Shown: positions 37,115 through 46,573 of the stretch, piece after piece
Layout of the letters: each line of letters opens with the position of its first letter
Numbering within the stretch: position 1 is the stretch's first letter
Source of the DNA: Actinomycetes bacterium
GTDB taxonomy: Bacteria > Actinomycetota > Coriobacteriia > Anaerosomatales > Anaerosomataceae
Assembly (NCBI GenBank): GCA_021373175.1
Contig: JAJFTE010000025.1
Coordinates: forward strand, 1 to 59,375
DNA: 59,375 nucleotides
Direction: 5' to 3'
The notes under the pieces: model-generated
What the model saw: only the letters and a program-made list of their open reading frames with translations
Databases searched by the model: none
What the model was told of the DNA's origin: nothing
Position numbers and translations under genes: made by a program

Positions 37115-37687
37115 CTACTCCTCGTCGAACCCGCGGCGACCGACAATCAGCCCGAACACCAGCGCGAACACCGCGCCGAACGCCGCGCCGAGGAAGACGG
37201 CCTCACGGGGCCGGAACATGACCTCGACGCCCTCGGCGATCTCCACGTTGCTGCCGACCGCCAGACCGACCCAACCGTCCTTGATGGCGACCTCGCGCGC
37301 TGCCACGATGCCCGCGCCGCCGCCATCGATGCTGACGGACCCGCCTGCGATGATCGTCTCGGCGCCGCCCTGCGTGATGTGCACGTCGCCACCGGCGGCG
37401 ATCACGCTCGCGCCGGCGCGCTCTATCGCGATGTCGCCCTGCGCCGCGACCGCGACCGCACCGGCCATTGACATCGAGACGTCGTGCTTTGCCGCAACCG
37501 CGCCCACCGCCGAGCCGGTGATCTGCGCGTCCGCCGCCCTGGCCATGCCGACCGCGCTCGTGCTGAGCGCCAGGTTGTCTGCCTCGACACGCGAGATGAC
37601 GAGGTCCTCGCCCACCAGGTCCTCGAAACGCTCGTTCTCGGTCTCGCCCTCGGCCTCGGACGCCGGCGCGATGGTGTCGTCGCTCAT
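37115..37687 (-). CDS. bactofilin-like beta-repeat membrane protein
   Basis: A 190-residue protein from ATG 37687 with GAGGGAGG upstream. An acidic N terminus is followed by about 120 residues of regular six-residue-type turns (ALSTSAVGMARAADAQITGS, GDIAIERAGASVIAAGGDVH) that predict a right-handed beta-helix of the polymer-forming kind. A single C-terminal helix (FLGAAFGAVFALVFGLIVGR) would anchor it. Function unknown; scaffold-type assembly is inference. It lies 15 bp downstream-side of the DUF72 gene start on the same strand. Confidence 0.75.
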   Translation of the reverse strand: MSDDTIAPASEAEGETENERFEDLVGEDLVISRVEADNLALSTSAVGMARAADAQITGSAVGAVAAKHDVSMSMAGAVAVAAQGDIAIERAGASVIAAGGDVHITQGGAETIIAGGSVSIDGGGAGIVAAREVAIKDGWVGLAVGSNVEIAEGVEVMFRPREAVFLGAAFGAVFALVFGLIVGRRGFDEE

Positions 37688-37887
37688 GGTTCCTCCCTCG
37701 GTGTTGTTGCTTACCCAGTGACAATACCCGTTTCCGCCGCCGAGAACAGCCGGGGACACTCGGGCAGCGAGCGTCTGTGGCCGCGCAGGGGCGCGCCTCC
37801 GTCTGGCGGATGTCGTGTATCATTCTCGCAACACCCTGTACGAACGGTATGATTGTCGAGCGCAAACCACCGAGGGAGGTCCCGAGC

Positions 37888-38814
37888 ATGTCGTCCGGAG
37901 AATCGAACGTCGCCGTCATTGCGGCCGTTATCGGCAACCTGGTCATCGCCACGATCAAGTTCATAGCCGCCGCGATCACCGGTTCCTCGGCCATGATCGC
38001 CGAGGGGATCCACTCGCTCGTGGACACGGGCAATGGCATGCTGTTGCTGCTCGGCCTGAAACAATCGAAGCGGCCTGCTGACGACGAGCACCCGTTCGGG
38101 TACGGCAAGTCGCTCTACTTCTGGAGCCTTATCGTCGCGATAAGCATCTTCGGCATCGGCGGCGGCATGTCGGTGTACGAAGGCATCACGCACATCCAGC
38201 ACCCCAGTCTGCTCCAAAACCCCACCTGGAACTACGTCGTGCTGGCCATCTCGTTCATCGTCGAGGGCTCGTCGTTCACCGTGGCCATACGCCAGTTCAA
38301 CAAGGCGCGCGGATCGGCCGGCATCTGGGAGTTCATCCGGGCGTCGAAGGACCCCAGCCTGTACACGGTCGTCTTCGAGGACAGCGCCGCGATGCTCGGC
38401 CTCACCGTCGCGTTCCTCGGCGTGTTCTTCGGCCACCTGCTGAACAACCCCTACTTTGATGGTGGCGCGTCGGTGGTCATCGGGCTCATCCTCATGGGCG
38501 TCGCCTGGCTGCTCGCGTCGGAGACGCAAGGTCTGCTGCTCGGCGAAGGCGCGGATCCGGAAACCGTGAAGCGCATCCGGCAGATCGTCGACGCCGACGA
38601 GGCCGTGGACCGCGCGGGCGATGTCCTCACGATGTACATGGGCAGCCACGACATGATCTTGAACGTCGGAGTCCAGTTCAAGCCTGGTATTCACGCCGAG
38701 ACGATCCATCGCTCGATCCACCGCATCGAGGACGCGATCACAGCCGAGTATCCCAAGGTGAGCAGCATCTACATCGAGGTCGAATCCCTGCCGAGAGTGG
38801 AGACGTCAGCCTAG
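37888..38814 (+). CDS. cation diffusion facilitator (CDF) transporter
   Basis: A 308-residue protein from ATG 37888 (GAGGGAGG upstream). Six membrane helices carry the family metal motifs: SSAMIAEGIHSLVDTGNGML in helix 2, DDEHPFGYGKSLYFWS after helix 2, and VFEDSAAMLGLTVAFLGVFF in helix 5. A C-terminal cytoplasmic domain follows. It probably exports Zn2+, Fe2+ or a similar cation by proton antiport; the E/D set in helix 5 (ED-AA) does not pin down the metal. Its end overlaps the convergent gene by 4 bp. Confidence 0.92.
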   Translation: MSSGESNVAVIAAVIGNLVIATIKFIAAAITGSSAMIAEGIHSLVDTGNGMLLLLGLKQSKRPADDEHPFGYGKSLYFWSLIVAISIFGIGGGMSVYEGITHIQHPSLLQNPTWNYVVLAISFIVEGSSFTVAIRQFNKARGSAGIWEFIRASKDPSLYTVVFEDSAAMLGLTVAFLGVFFGHLLNNPYFDGGASVVIGLILMGVAWLLASETQGLLLGEGADPETVKRIRQIVDADEAVDRAGDVLTMYMGSHDMILNVGVQFKPGIHAETIHRSIHRIEDAITAEYPKVSSIYIEVESLPRVETSA

Positions 38815-39524
38815 CGGCTATCAGACTCGCTCACGATGCGGGCGACCATCGCATCGGCCTCATGGCGCACCAAGATGACCTCGGGATCCACGTCGAGTGC
38901 CTGCTCCAGATGCTCGACCAGACGATCGCCGTCGAGGAACGACGCCCTGCGCAGCCGCCTTGCGAGCGGCTCCCACGGGCTGTGACGCTGCCGGTTCCAG
39001 GCGTATACAGCCACGCCGGCAAGCACCACGAGCGGGAGCACGCCGTACCAGCTCTCCTGGGGGAACTCGATAACGGCGCGCACAACCAGAGCGGCGGCGG
39101 CGAGAAGCCAAATCACGGGGCTCGGCTCGTTGAGGGTGACAAACATGAGCTTGGGAATCTCGATCACCTCGCCTGCGGGATGGAAGCTCAGCTCTTCCCG
39201 GCGAAGCCGGATATACACCGCGAGCGTTCCGCGACGCCGGCGCATGTCCCACATCGTGCCGAGCAGGAACGTCGCGACCGCGATGCCGAGCACGGCCCGC
39301 GCGAGCACATGCGCCCACTCCATCGACACAACGACGCCGGCGCCTGCGCCGAGCGCCGCGATGAAGTACAGGACCGGCATGCTTCCAAGCGTCTGCGTCA
39401 GGCGCGCCTCGGCAACCGTGTCGACGTGGCTCGAGAGCAGATAGCCCCAGCCGATGGGGTCGCGAAGCGATGCGATCAGCACGAGGAGGACAAACGTGAG
39501 AACGCCGACCAAGACCTGCAGCAC
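38811..39524 (-). CDS. hypothetical membrane protein
   Basis: A 237-residue protein I do not recognise. It has about five hydrophobic segments: one at the N terminus, two around LYFIAALGAGAGVVVSMEWA, and two near LLAAAALVVRAVIEF and GVLPLVVLAGVAVYAW. The C-terminal 50 residues are charged (SFLDGDRLVEHLEQALDVDP). It has no obvious partner; the nearest upstream feature is tRNA-Val. Confidence 0.7.
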   Translation of the reverse strand: MLQVLVGVLTFVLLVLIASLRDPIGWGYLLSSHVDTVAEARLTQTLGSMPVLYFIAALGAGAGVVVSMEWAHVLARAVLGIAVATFLLGTMWDMRRRRGTLAVYIRLRREELSFHPAGEVIEIPKLMFVTLNEPSPVIWLLAAAALVVRAVIEFPQESWYGVLPLVVLAGVAVYAWNRQRHSPWEPLARRLRRASFLDGDRLVEHLEQALDVDPEVILVRHEADAMVARIVSESDSR

Positions 39525-39551
39525 GCTTCACCTTTCCGTCAGGGACGTGAA

Positions 39552-39626
39552 TGGTGGGCGATGAGGGATTCGAACCCCCGACTTCCTCCGTGTAAAGGAG
39601 GCACTCTCCCGCTGAGTTAATCGCCC
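39552..39626 (-). tRNA. tRNA-Val (TAC)
   Basis: A 75-nt cloverleaf on the minus strand with acceptor GGGCGAT paired to ATCGCCC, anticodon loop TTTACAC in a CCTCC/GGAGG stem, T loop TTCGAAT and encoded CCA. Confidence 0.97.
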
Positions 39627-39721
39627 ATTGGTGGCTCAACCCGCAACTATACGGCATTGGCGATTGTTCGACCGCCGAACGCGCGCCGGCGCGGTCGCGC
39701 GATAGCCGAACGAGCGCGGGC

Positions 39722-40321
39722 TTATGCGGGAGCGTCCTCGTCGAGTTCGCTGAGCGCCTTTCTGAGCCGCTCGAGCCCCAGGCGGTAGCTTTCGGCATCC
39801 CCGAACTCGAAGAACTGGGGGTAGTACTCATGGGCCGAAACGATTCGCCGAGCGTGCTTGATGGGGCACCAGTACTGCTCCGTTCGCGCGGCAATCTCCC
39901 TGAAGTAGCTTGCCAGTCCGTTCGCATACCCGCAGTAGAAGCAGTTCACCTTTTCGATGGCATTCAGGTATGGAAGATCGCCTCGGTCAAAGACAAGGTA
40001 CTCAGAACGCTTGACCCTCGGAATCTGGTAGGCGCGGAAGCATACGGCCTGGAAGACGGTAAGGAATACATCGAGCAGGAGCATCGGCACGACACCGGAC
40101 CAGATCACAGGAGTCGCCAACCAGTTGAGCGGCGACGCCCCGAAGACGTAGCGGAGCAAACCCCGCTTGGACTTACGCTGCAGCTCCATGACGTCCTGGC
40201 TGAAACGAATCCGCTTCTTTTCGATGACGAACTGGAAGTCATCGCGTTTCTTCTCGAACTCGGCCTGCACCTCTTCATCGAGCTGCTGGATTCGCTCGAG
40301 GAGGTCGTCGATTCGGGGCAT
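39722..40321 (-). CDS. hypothetical protein with coiled coil, membrane segment and Cys/His motif
   Basis: A 199-residue protein from ATG 40321 with an AGAGGAG site upstream; the longer open frame is not conserved in character. The first 60 residues are a charged coiled coil (LLERIQQLDEEVQAEFEKKR). A hydrophobic stretch (WSGVVPMLLLDVFLTVFQAV) follows, then NCFYCGYANGLASYFREI and YWCPIKHARR, which could bind a metal through Cys and His. I do not know the family name. It is divergent from the 1027-residue oxidoreductase gene, and both face the same pair of operators. Confidence 0.7.
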   Translation of the reverse strand: MPRIDDLLERIQQLDEEVQAEFEKKRDDFQFVIEKKRIRFSQDVMELQRKSKRGLLRYVFGASPLNWLATPVIWSGVVPMLLLDVFLTVFQAVCFRAYQIPRVKRSEYLVFDRGDLPYLNAIEKVNCFYCGYANGLASYFREIAARTEQYWCPIKHARRIVSAHEYYPQFFEFGDAESYRLGLERLRKALSELDEDAPA

Positions 40322-40524
40322 GAAAGCTCCTCTGATCCGCGGCTTTGTCGGGACGGGCTCAAGCATGAGCACGAGCCTGGCGGGCGGGTTTGAACGTGCA
40401 CGCCCCCGCCGACACCGTGCACACACTACGCCACTGGGCAGAATTCGGCACCCAATCCCCTCTTGACCCTTCAAGGTCGCGACGGCCGGAAGCAGCCGGG
40501 CGACTTTTCGGCGGTTGACGGCCG

Positions 40525-40540
40525 ATACCCGGAAGGGTAT
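40525..40540. promoter_or_regulatory. inverted repeat ATACCC-N4-GGGTAT, site 1
   Basis: Perfect 6-4-6 dyad, 80 bp upstream of the FAD/CCG oxidoreductase start. It recurs at 40559, 49346 and, with one mismatch, 44965. Dyads of this shape are known for CsoR/CstR-family regulators; no such gene is in the window, so the regulator is inferred. Confidence 0.7.
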
Positions 40541-40558
40541 GGTCATTCACAGAATCGC

Positions 40559-40574
40559 ATACCCAGCTGGGTAT
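40559..40574. promoter_or_regulatory. inverted repeat ATACCC-N4-GGGTAT, site 2
   Basis: Perfect 16-bp palindrome (spacer AGCT), 34 bp after site 1 centre to centre and 46 bp upstream of the ATG at 40620. Two sites about three helical turns apart suggest cooperative repression. Confidence 0.72.
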
Positions 40575-40619
40575 TTCTAGTCCCGCGCCGAGCGGGACAC
40601 GAGTAGCTTAGGAGTCAGC

Positions 40620-43600
40620 ATGTCGGCCGTTTCCCAGCACGTGGAAGAATCGCTGCGCGCGATCGTGGGTGACAGGATCCGTACCGATCGGGTGGAGCGC
40701 AAGCTCTACTCAGCCGACATTGGAGACATGCCAAAGCTGGTGAAACCGCTCGTCCCCTCGGGTGTCGCCGGCGCCGTGGTACGGCCCAAGACCGAGGACG
40801 AGGTCGTCGCGCTGGTGAAGCTCGCCGCCCGCGAGGGCATCAAGCTGGTTCCGCGCGGCGCGTCGACCTCCGGCTACGGCGGCGTCCTCCCCGTCGAGGG
40901 AGCGGTCATGGTCGACCTGTCGGGGATGCACGAGGTCCTCGATGTCGATGTCGTCGGCCAGAAGGTCCGCGTTCAGCCTGGTCTCATCTGGGAGGAGCTG
41001 CAGCGCAAGCTCGATCCCTTCGGGCTGGCCCTGCGCCTCTATCCGTCCTCTACCCCCTCGTCATCGGTCGCCGGCTGGCTCGCCCAGGGCGGTGCCGGCT
41101 TTGGCAGCTTCGAGTACGGCATGTTCAAGGACAACGTCGAGTCCGTCCGCGTGGTCCTCGCCTCCGGCGAGGTCCGCTCCTTCTCCGGCGACGAACTCGC
41201 CCGCTACGTCGCGGACGCCGAGGGCATCACGGGCATCATCACCGAGGTCACGGTCCTGCTTCGCGAGCTCGCGCCCGAGGTGCACCGGCTGATCGCGTTC
41301 AAGGACGCCACCTCCATCCATGCCGCGCTCGCCGACATCTCCGCCCAGCACCTGCCCATCTGGTCGATCACGTTCCTCAACCCGGAATCGACGCGGCTCA
41401 AAAAGACGCTCCCGCACCACCACGGCCACCCCTACGAGGAGGCCCACCCCTACTACGAGCCGGAGTTGCCCGAGCAGTACCTCGCCGTCGTCGCCTACCC
41501 CGAGTCCCGGCGGAACGCGATCGACGTGGCGCTGGCCGCCATCGTGGGCGCGCACAACGGGACCGAGATGGCGCCCGAGGCGGCCGAGCACGAGTGGGAG
41601 CAGCGGTTCGCAGCGATGCGCCTCAAGCGCATCGGACCGTCCATCATCCCGACGGAGGTCGTCGTCCCGCTCGGCCAGCTGTCAGAGGTGCTCGCCGAGA
41701 TCGATGCGAAGATCGGCCAGCCGTTCATCCTCGAGGGCATGGTCGGCAAGGGCGACAAGGTCGTCCTGCTCGGCTTCATCCCGCACGACAGCCGCACGTT
41801 CGCCTTCAATGCGGCCTTCGCGCTATCGCTCTCGGTCATCAACATCGCGAAGCGGCACGGGGGCTCCGCGTACTCCACGGGCCTCTACTTCCGGGGCCAG
41901 GCCGACTCGGTCCTCGGCGCGGACCGCGTCCGCGACCTCGATGCCTTCAAGCGCAAGGTCGACCCCACCGGCATCATGAACCCGAACAAGGTCCTCGGCC
42001 GCGGCTTCATCGACGTGCTGATGGGCACCGCCCAGGCGCTCGAGCCGGTCATCCGGCCCATCGCGAACGCCTTCAAGCCGCCGACGACCACGAAGCTGAA
42101 GGAGCGCCGCGGCATCCCGGCCGACGTCGCGTATTACGCCTACGCCTGCGCCCAGTGCGGCTACTGCGTCCACACCTGCGAGGAGTACTCGGGCCGCGGC
42201 TGGATGAGCCACTCGCCGCGCGGCAAGTACCTCTATCTCCGCGAGGTCATGGAGGGGCGTGAGAAGTTCGACCAGCACATGGTCGACACGTTCCTCGTGT
42301 GCACCACGTGCGAGGTCTGCAACACGCGCTGCCAGCTGCAGCTCCCGGTCGAGCACTCGTGGATGACCATGCGCGGGCGCCTCATCCAGGAAGAGGACCG
42401 CATGACCTTCCCGCCCTTCGAGATGATCAGGGCCTCGCTCAAGAGCGAGAACGACATCTGGGCCGGCAAGCGCGAGAACCGCGCCAACTGGGTGCCGGAG
42501 GACATCCGTCCGAAGATCAAGGAGACCGCGGACGTCATGTACTTCGCGGGCTGCACCGCGAGCTACGTGACGACCGACGTGGCCGAAGCGACGGTGCGCC
42601 TGCTGGACAAGTCGGGCGTCGACTTCACCTACATGGGCACCGACGAGGCGTGCTGTGGCATCCCGATGAAGATGGCCGGGAAGTGGGACGAGTTCGAGCG
42701 CATCTACGAGCACAACGTGGCGGCGGCGCGGAAGCACGGAGCGAAGACGATCGTGACCTCCTGCCCGGCCTGCGCCCTGGTGTGGAAGGAGATGTACGCC
42801 GACCTGGCCGGCCAGCGCGGCGAGACCTACGAGTTCGAGGTCAAGCACTACTCCGAGATCGCCGCAGAGCGCGTGGCGTCGGGCGACCTCGTCTTCGACC
42901 ACCCTATCGAGAAGAAGCTCACGTTCCACGACAGCTGCCACGCCGGCCGTGCTCAGGGCATCTACGACCCGCCGCGCGAGCTGCTCAAGGCCATCCCGGG
43001 CGTCGAGCTGGTCGAGATGGAGCACAACCGCGAGAGCGGCCTGTGCTGCGGCTCGGTCGTTACGCTGATCGGCGAGCCGGACGTTGCGCCGATCCTCGGC
43101 AAGGCACGGCTCGACGAGGCCGTGGATATCGGCGCGGACGCGCTCGTGGCGCTCTGTCCGTGCTGCCAGGTCCAGCTGCGCGACTCGAGCGTGAAAAACG
43201 GCATCGACATGCCGGTCGACGACCTGGCGCGCGTCGTGATGGAGGGCCTCGGCTTCCACATCGACACGCAGTCCGACTACTCGCTTGAGATGTGGGGCTA
43301 CTTCGACAAGTTCATCTTCCTCATGAAGCCCGAGAACATGGCGGCGCTGATGGCGAAGATCTTCCCGCAGATGGTGGACGCCATGCCGCTCGGGATGGGC
43401 ACCCTGGTGAAGAAGATGCGGGGCGTGCCCGGGTTCCTGCCGCTCATGGGCAAGGTCATGCCGGCGATGTTCCCGATGATGGCGCCGAGCATCATGCCGA
43501 AGATCATGCCCGACCTGTTCAAGGCCGTGAGCGAGTATGTCGGCAAGATGCCGGAGGACATGGAGGCGCTCATGCCCGACCTCCTGCCGGAGACCATGGA

Positions 43601-43703
43601 CGCGCTCATGCCGAACTACCTGCCACAGCTGATCCCCTACCTCGTCCCGTCGTTCATCGACTGCGCCAGAATGGGCGAGTGCGAGGCCGCACCCGCAGTC
43701 TAG
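40620..43703 (+). CDS. FAD-binding / (Fe-S)-binding / CCG-domain oxidoreductase with Met-rich tail
   Basis: A 1027-residue fusion. N-terminal FAD_binding_4 ([40 protein letters not shown]), an FAD-oxidase C-domain to about 475, then 4Fe-4S motifs [11 protein letters not shown] (about 509) and [11 protein letters not shown] (about 560). Two CCG domains follow ([34 protein letters not shown]; then [30 protein letters not shown]). This is the GlcD-GlpC/HdrD-like layout of 2-hydroxyacid or heterodisulphide-type dehydrogenases. Residues about 900-1027 are an unusual Met-rich amphipathic tail ([28 protein letters not shown]). The substrate is unknown. Two dyads control its promoter. Confidence 0.88.
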   Translation: MSAVSQHVEESLRAIVGDRIRTDRVERKLYSADIGDMPKLVKPLVPSGVAGAVVRPKTEDEVVALVKLAAREGIKLVPRGASTSGYGGVLPVEGAVMVDLSGMHEVLDVDVVGQKVRVQPGLIWEELQRKLDPFGLALRLYPSSTPSSSVAGWLAQGGAGFGSFEYGMFKDNVESVRVVLASGEVRSFSGDELARYVADAEGITGIITEVTVLLRELAPEVHRLIAFKDATSIHAALADISAQHLPIWSITFLNPESTRLKKTLPHHHGHPYEEAHPYYEPELPEQYLAVVAYPESRRNAIDVALAAIVGAHNGTEMAPEAAEHEWEQRFAAMRLKRIGPSIIPTEVVVPLGQLSEVLAEIDAKIGQPFILEGMVGKGDKVVLLGFIPHDSRTFAFNAAFALSLSVINIAKRHGGSAYSTGLYFRGQADSVLGADRVRDLDAFKRKVDPTGIMNPNKVLGRGFIDVLMGTAQALEPVIRPIANAFKPPTTTKLKERRGIPADVAYYAYACAQCGYCVHTCEEYSGRGWMSHSPRGKYLYLREVMEGREKFDQHMVDTFLVCTTCEVCNTRCQLQLPVEHSWMTMRGRLIQEEDRMTFPPFEMIRASLKSENDIWAGKRENRANWVPEDIRPKIKETADVMYFAGCTASYVTTDVAEATVRLLDKSGVDFTYMGTDEACCGIPMKMAGKWDEFERIYEHNVAAARKHGAKTIVTSCPACALVWKEMYADLAGQRGETYEFEVKHYSEIAAERVASGDLVFDHPIEKKLTFHDSCHAGRAQGIYDPPRELLKAIPGVELVEMEHNRESGLCCGSVVTLIGEPDVAPILGKARLDEAVDIGADALVALCPCCQVQLRDSSVKNGIDMPVDDLARVVMEGLGFHIDTQSDYSLEMWGYFDKFIFLMKPENMAALMAKIFPQMVDAMPLGMGTLVKKMRGVPGFLPLMGKVMPAMFPMMAPSIMPKIMPDLFKAVSEYVGKMPEDMEALMPDLLPETMDALMPNYLPQLIPYLVPSFIDCARMGECEAAPAV

Positions 43704-43715
43704 ACAGACCTCCTG

Positions 43716-43750
43716 GCGGGCCGCTCGCACGAGCGGCCCGCTTCAATTCT
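43716..43750 (+). terminator. Rho-independent terminator after the oxidoreductase
   Basis: Near-perfect 11-12-bp GC stem (43716-43741) with a tiny loop, followed by TTCAATTCT. It lies 13 bp past the stop codon and would separate the oxidoreductase from the DUF302 gene unless read-through occurs. Confidence 0.78.
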
Positions 43751-43762
43751 CAGGAAGCAGAC

Positions 43763-44206
43763 ATGGAACTCGACTACACCGTGAAGACGGAGAAGAGCTA
43801 CGATGCCGCTGTCGCGGACGTCATCGCGCGCACGGAGGCGCACGGCTTCCGCGTCCAGTTCGTCCACGACGTCGCGGCCACCCTCGCCGAGAAGGGCTTC
43901 GACCGCGAGCCCGTCGCCATCGTCGAGATGTGCAACGCAAAGCACGCGAGCAAGGTGCTCGCCGCGGACGTGAAGATCGGGCTCATGCTCCCCTGCCCGA
44001 TCATGGTCTACGTGAAGGACGGCGAGGTCTTCATCTCGACCATGCGCCCGTCCCTCATCGGGGCGTTCTTCCCCGAGGCCGGCATCAGCGACGTGGCGGC
44101 CGAGGTCGAGACCGTCCTGCTCGAGATCGTCGACGAGGCGGCCACTGCTCCATCCCCGTCACCGCCCGCACGGACGAGATCGACAGACTCATCGGGCTCG
44201 AGGTAG
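43763..44206 (+). CDS. DUF302 protein with an altered C terminus
   Basis: A 147-residue ORF from ATG 43763 (GGAAG upstream). Residues 1-125 are a DUF302 domain ([60 protein letters not shown]), a small fold linked to sulphur and metal gene clusters. After VDEAA the frame enters sequence that, in another frame, is a response-regulator receiver, and it ends with 20 low-complexity residues ([19 protein letters not shown]). The native stop seems to have been lost by a deletion at about 44145-44150. The DUF302 fold itself is complete. Confidence 0.82.
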   Translation: MELDYTVKTEKSYDAAVADVIARTEAHGFRVQFVHDVAATLAEKGFDREPVAIVEMCNAKHASKVLAADVKIGLMLPCPIMVYVKDGEVFISTMRPSLIGAFFPEAGISDVAAEVETVLLEIVDEAATAPSPSPPARTRSTDSSGSR

Positions 44207-44522
44207 GCGCGGACGACTACATCGCCGAGCCCTTCAGCCCGCGAGAGGTCGTCGCTCGCGTGAAGGCGGTCCTGCGCCCGCCCTGGTCGACCTCACGCGC
44301 AGCGAGTTCGACATCCTCGCCACGCTGGCGGCGCATCCGGGCCGCGTCTACACCCGCATGCAGCTCATGGAGGCCGCTCAGGGCGACGCTTTCGAGGGCT
44401 ACGAGCGCACAATCGACGCGCACGTGAAGAACGTCCGTCGCAAGCTGGGCGACGATTCGAAGCGTCCCCGCTACGTCCAGACGGTCTTCGGCGTGGGCTA
44501 CAAGCTGGAGGAGCGACCGTGA
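44152..44522 (+). pseudogene. response regulator remnant (OmpR type)
   Basis: Starts within the receiver domain ([20 protein letters not shown] then [20 protein letters not shown]) and continues, in another frame, as a full winged helix ([37 protein letters not shown], stop 44520-44522). The phospho-Asp half of the receiver is missing at the 5' end, and the linker between domains is also missing (about 44277-44285) with a frame change. It cannot encode a working regulator. Confidence 0.82.
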
Positions 44523-44960
44523 AGCGCCGCTGTTCGTCCAGGCGTTCTTCGCGATGCTCGTGGTGGTGCTATTCACCGTTGAGCTTGCGGGCCTCGTCAC
44601 CCGTGCGCTGTATCACGCGGCCCCATCAAGCGCCTCACCGCCGCGGCGCGCACGCTGGCGGCCGGAGACCTCACGCAGCGCGTGGACGTCGGAGGGCCGG
44701 GCGAGGTGGCCAGCCTCGGCGAGGCCTTCAACGAGATGGCCGACCACACGCGCTACCGCTCCCAGCTGGTGGCTGACCTCCAGGAGCTGTCGGCGGCCGA
44801 AGCCGGTCAGGTCATGCGCAACCTCCCGGCCAACGCGCAGCGCCATACCGAGGCCGCAGCGATGACGGTGACGTGCTCCGCGGCGAGCGGCATGGCGCGC
44901 CTCGAGGTGCGCGACAACGGCGGCGCCGTCGTGGGCTTCGAGGTCCCCCTCCGGCCATAG
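44519..44960 (+). pseudogene. sensor histidine kinase remnant with several internal deletions
   Basis: Begins at GTG 44519 overlapping the response-regulator stop, as in an intact pair. Pieces in three frames are: first membrane helix (LFVQAFFAMLVVVLFTVELA), HAMP (PIKRLTAAARTLAAGDLTQR, ASLGEAFNEMADH), a short DHp end (LVADLQELSAAEAGQ), an N-box-like VMRNLPANAQRHTEAA, VEVRD-like LEVRDNGGA, and the end VVGFEVPLRP. The extracytoplasmic domain, second helix, phospho-His box and both G boxes are missing. Deletions took the most conserved blocks. Confidence 0.8.
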
Positions 44961-44964
44961 GGCC

Positions 44965-44980
44965 ACACCCCTTCGGGTAT
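44965..44980. promoter_or_regulatory. inverted repeat ACACCC-N4-GGGTAT, site 3 (one mismatch)
   Basis: Same 6-4-6 layout as the sites at 40525 and 40559, with C for T in the left arm. It lies 96 bp upstream of the polyferredoxin gene start at 45076. Confidence 0.5.
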
Positions 44981-45075
44981 CCTCACGAGCCCTTCCCGAC
45001 GCGTTCACGACCGCTTCACAAGTGGCCGCCATCCTCTGACGCGTACATCAACTCGCGTCCAGGGAGGCCACCCTC

Positions 45076-46335
45076 GTGTCCGACGAACGGGTCACACCCA
45101 CTGCCGAGGCGCCGACGAAGGCGCAGGGCGGCCGGTACGAGAAGACGGACCACGCGGCGCAGAAGCGCAGCCGGCTCGTCCGGTTCGCGATACTGATCGC
45201 CGGCCTGCTCGGCATCACGGCGATCGGCTACATCCATCAGATCGGCGTCCCCTTCAAGGTGGTCGGGGTCGACGCGCTCTGCCCGTTCGGCGGCATCGAG
45301 ACGATCTGGTCGCTGATCTCGGGCGGGACGTTCGTGAAGCAGATCGCGGCCTCGAGCGTCATCCTGCTCGCGGTGACGATCGTGCTCGCGCTCTTGTTCC
45401 GCCGCTCGTTCTGCGGCTACGTCTGCCCGCTCGGCGCGTTCCAGGAGCTCTTCGGCAAGCTCGGCAAGGCCTTGTGGGGAAAGCGCCGCCGCCCCGAGCT
45501 GCCCGCGGCGCTGGACAAGCCGGCGCGCTGGCTCAAGTACGTTGTGCTCGTCGTGTTCACGGTGTGGACCTGGACCACCGCCACGCTCGTCATCCGTCCG
45601 TACGACCCGTGGGTCGCATGGATGCACCTGACCAGCGCGGAGGTCTTCGCCGAGTTCTCCATCGGCCTGGGCGTGCTCGTCGTGTCCCTGTCGGCCTCGA
45701 TCGTCTACGAGCGCTTCTTCTGCAAGTACCTCTGCCCGATGGGCGGCTTCCTCGGCGTCATCTCCCGCTTCTCGCTGTTCAAGGTCCACCGCGAGGCGGC
45801 CACCTGCATCGACTGCAAGCTGTGCGACAGGGCCTGCCCCGTCAACATCAAGGTCTCCCAGGTTGAGACAGTCCAGAGCCCCGAGTGCATCAACTGCAAC
45901 GAGTGCGTGAACGCGTGCCCGGTGAAGGACACGCTCGTGGTCGCCACGAACGGCTCTGCCGCGACACGCAAGGTGCTGACCCCGGACAAGGTCCTGCTGG
46001 CGGTGCTCGCGATCGTCGCCGTGCTGCTCGCCGCCACCACTGCGGTCGGCTCCTTCGCGTGGACCACGCCAGGGCTCGCGGCCGCCACGCCCGCTGCCGG
46101 CACCGGCGCTCCGGCGGTGCCCAAGGTCAACGTCGACGACATCAAGGGCTCGATGACGCTGGCCGAGGTCATCGCCGCCACCACCATCCCCGCAAGCGAC
46201 TTCGAGGCGAGGTTCGGGATCCAGGCGACCGAGACCGGCGAAAAGATCAAGGACCTGGCCGCGAAGTATGGCTTCGACATCCACACCGACTTCCGCACCT
46301 TCGTTGAGGAGCGTCTGGACGCGATGAGGCAGTAG
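45076..46335 (+). CDS. NapH/CcoG-like membrane polyferredoxin
   Basis: A 419-residue membrane Fe-S protein from GTG 45076 (GGGAGG 9 bp upstream). Five helices; two CxxxCP motifs at membrane borders (FCGYVCPLGAFQELFG, FFCKYLCPMGGFLGVIS) are typical of NapH/NosR/CcoG. Two 4Fe-4S sets follow (CIDCKLCDRACPVNIKV, CINCNECVNACPVKD). After a further helix an extracytoplasmic domain holds MTLAEVIAATTIPASDFEAR and a related repeat-like segment. It probably moves electrons between the quinone pool and an outside or inside reductase. No catalytic partner is adjacent. Confidence 0.9.
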   Translation: MSDERVTPTAEAPTKAQGGRYEKTDHAAQKRSRLVRFAILIAGLLGITAIGYIHQIGVPFKVVGVDALCPFGGIETIWSLISGGTFVKQIAASSVILLAVTIVLALLFRRSFCGYVCPLGAFQELFGKLGKALWGKRRRPELPAALDKPARWLKYVVLVVFTVWTWTTATLVIRPYDPWVAWMHLTSAEVFAEFSIGLGVLVVSLSASIVYERFFCKYLCPMGGFLGVISRFSLFKVHREAATCIDCKLCDRACPVNIKVSQVETVQSPECINCNECVNACPVKDTLVVATNGSAATRKVLTPDKVLLAVLAIVAVLLAATTAVGSFAWTTPGLAAATPAAGTGAPAVPKVNVDDIKGSMTLAEVIAATTIPASDFEARFGIQATETGEKIKDLAAKYGFDIHTDFRTFVEERLDAMRQ

Positions 46336-46506
46336 CGCGGGCGCCCCTGGCATCGCGTCCACGTCGATGTCCCCGACGCAGGCCACGCCGCCGTTCAGTC
46401 TCTCCTCCAGCACGTGGAGGCGCCGAAGGACGGGCATGACTCAAGTCGAGCCCTCGTCGAAGCCCAGAAGCTCGAGCGGACCGCCCGAGTACAGGTTCGC
46501 GCTGCC

Positions 46507-46554
46507 TCAACCACAGGCCTCGGCGTTGATGATCCTGACGGAGATGGCCTCCAT
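46507..46554 (-). pseudogene. truncated 15-codon ORF with strong ribosome site
   Basis: ATG 46554 has GAGGAGG four bases upstream, as for a real gene, but the frame (MEAISVRIINAEACG) stops at 46507-46509 after a Cys-Gly pair. Further in-frame segments downstream (NLYSGGPLELLGFDEG, then LRRLHVLEERLNGGVACVGD up to about 46339) look coding. I infer the front of a broken gene, perhaps a small redox protein given the CcdA gene beside it, but cannot name it. Confidence 0.4.
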
Positions 46555-46573
46555 CGTTCCTCCTCGAGACACT

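Noticed and set aside
43320-43703. Copper-binding role for the Met-rich tail
   Set aside because: The Met spacing is not of the MxxM or MxM copper type throughout; an amphipathic membrane role is equally possible, so no function is claimed.
41823-43730. 635-codon minus-strand ORF opposite the FAD/CCG oxidoreductase
   Set aside because: Shadow frame; no domain, no ribosome site, covers a gene with many conserved motifs.
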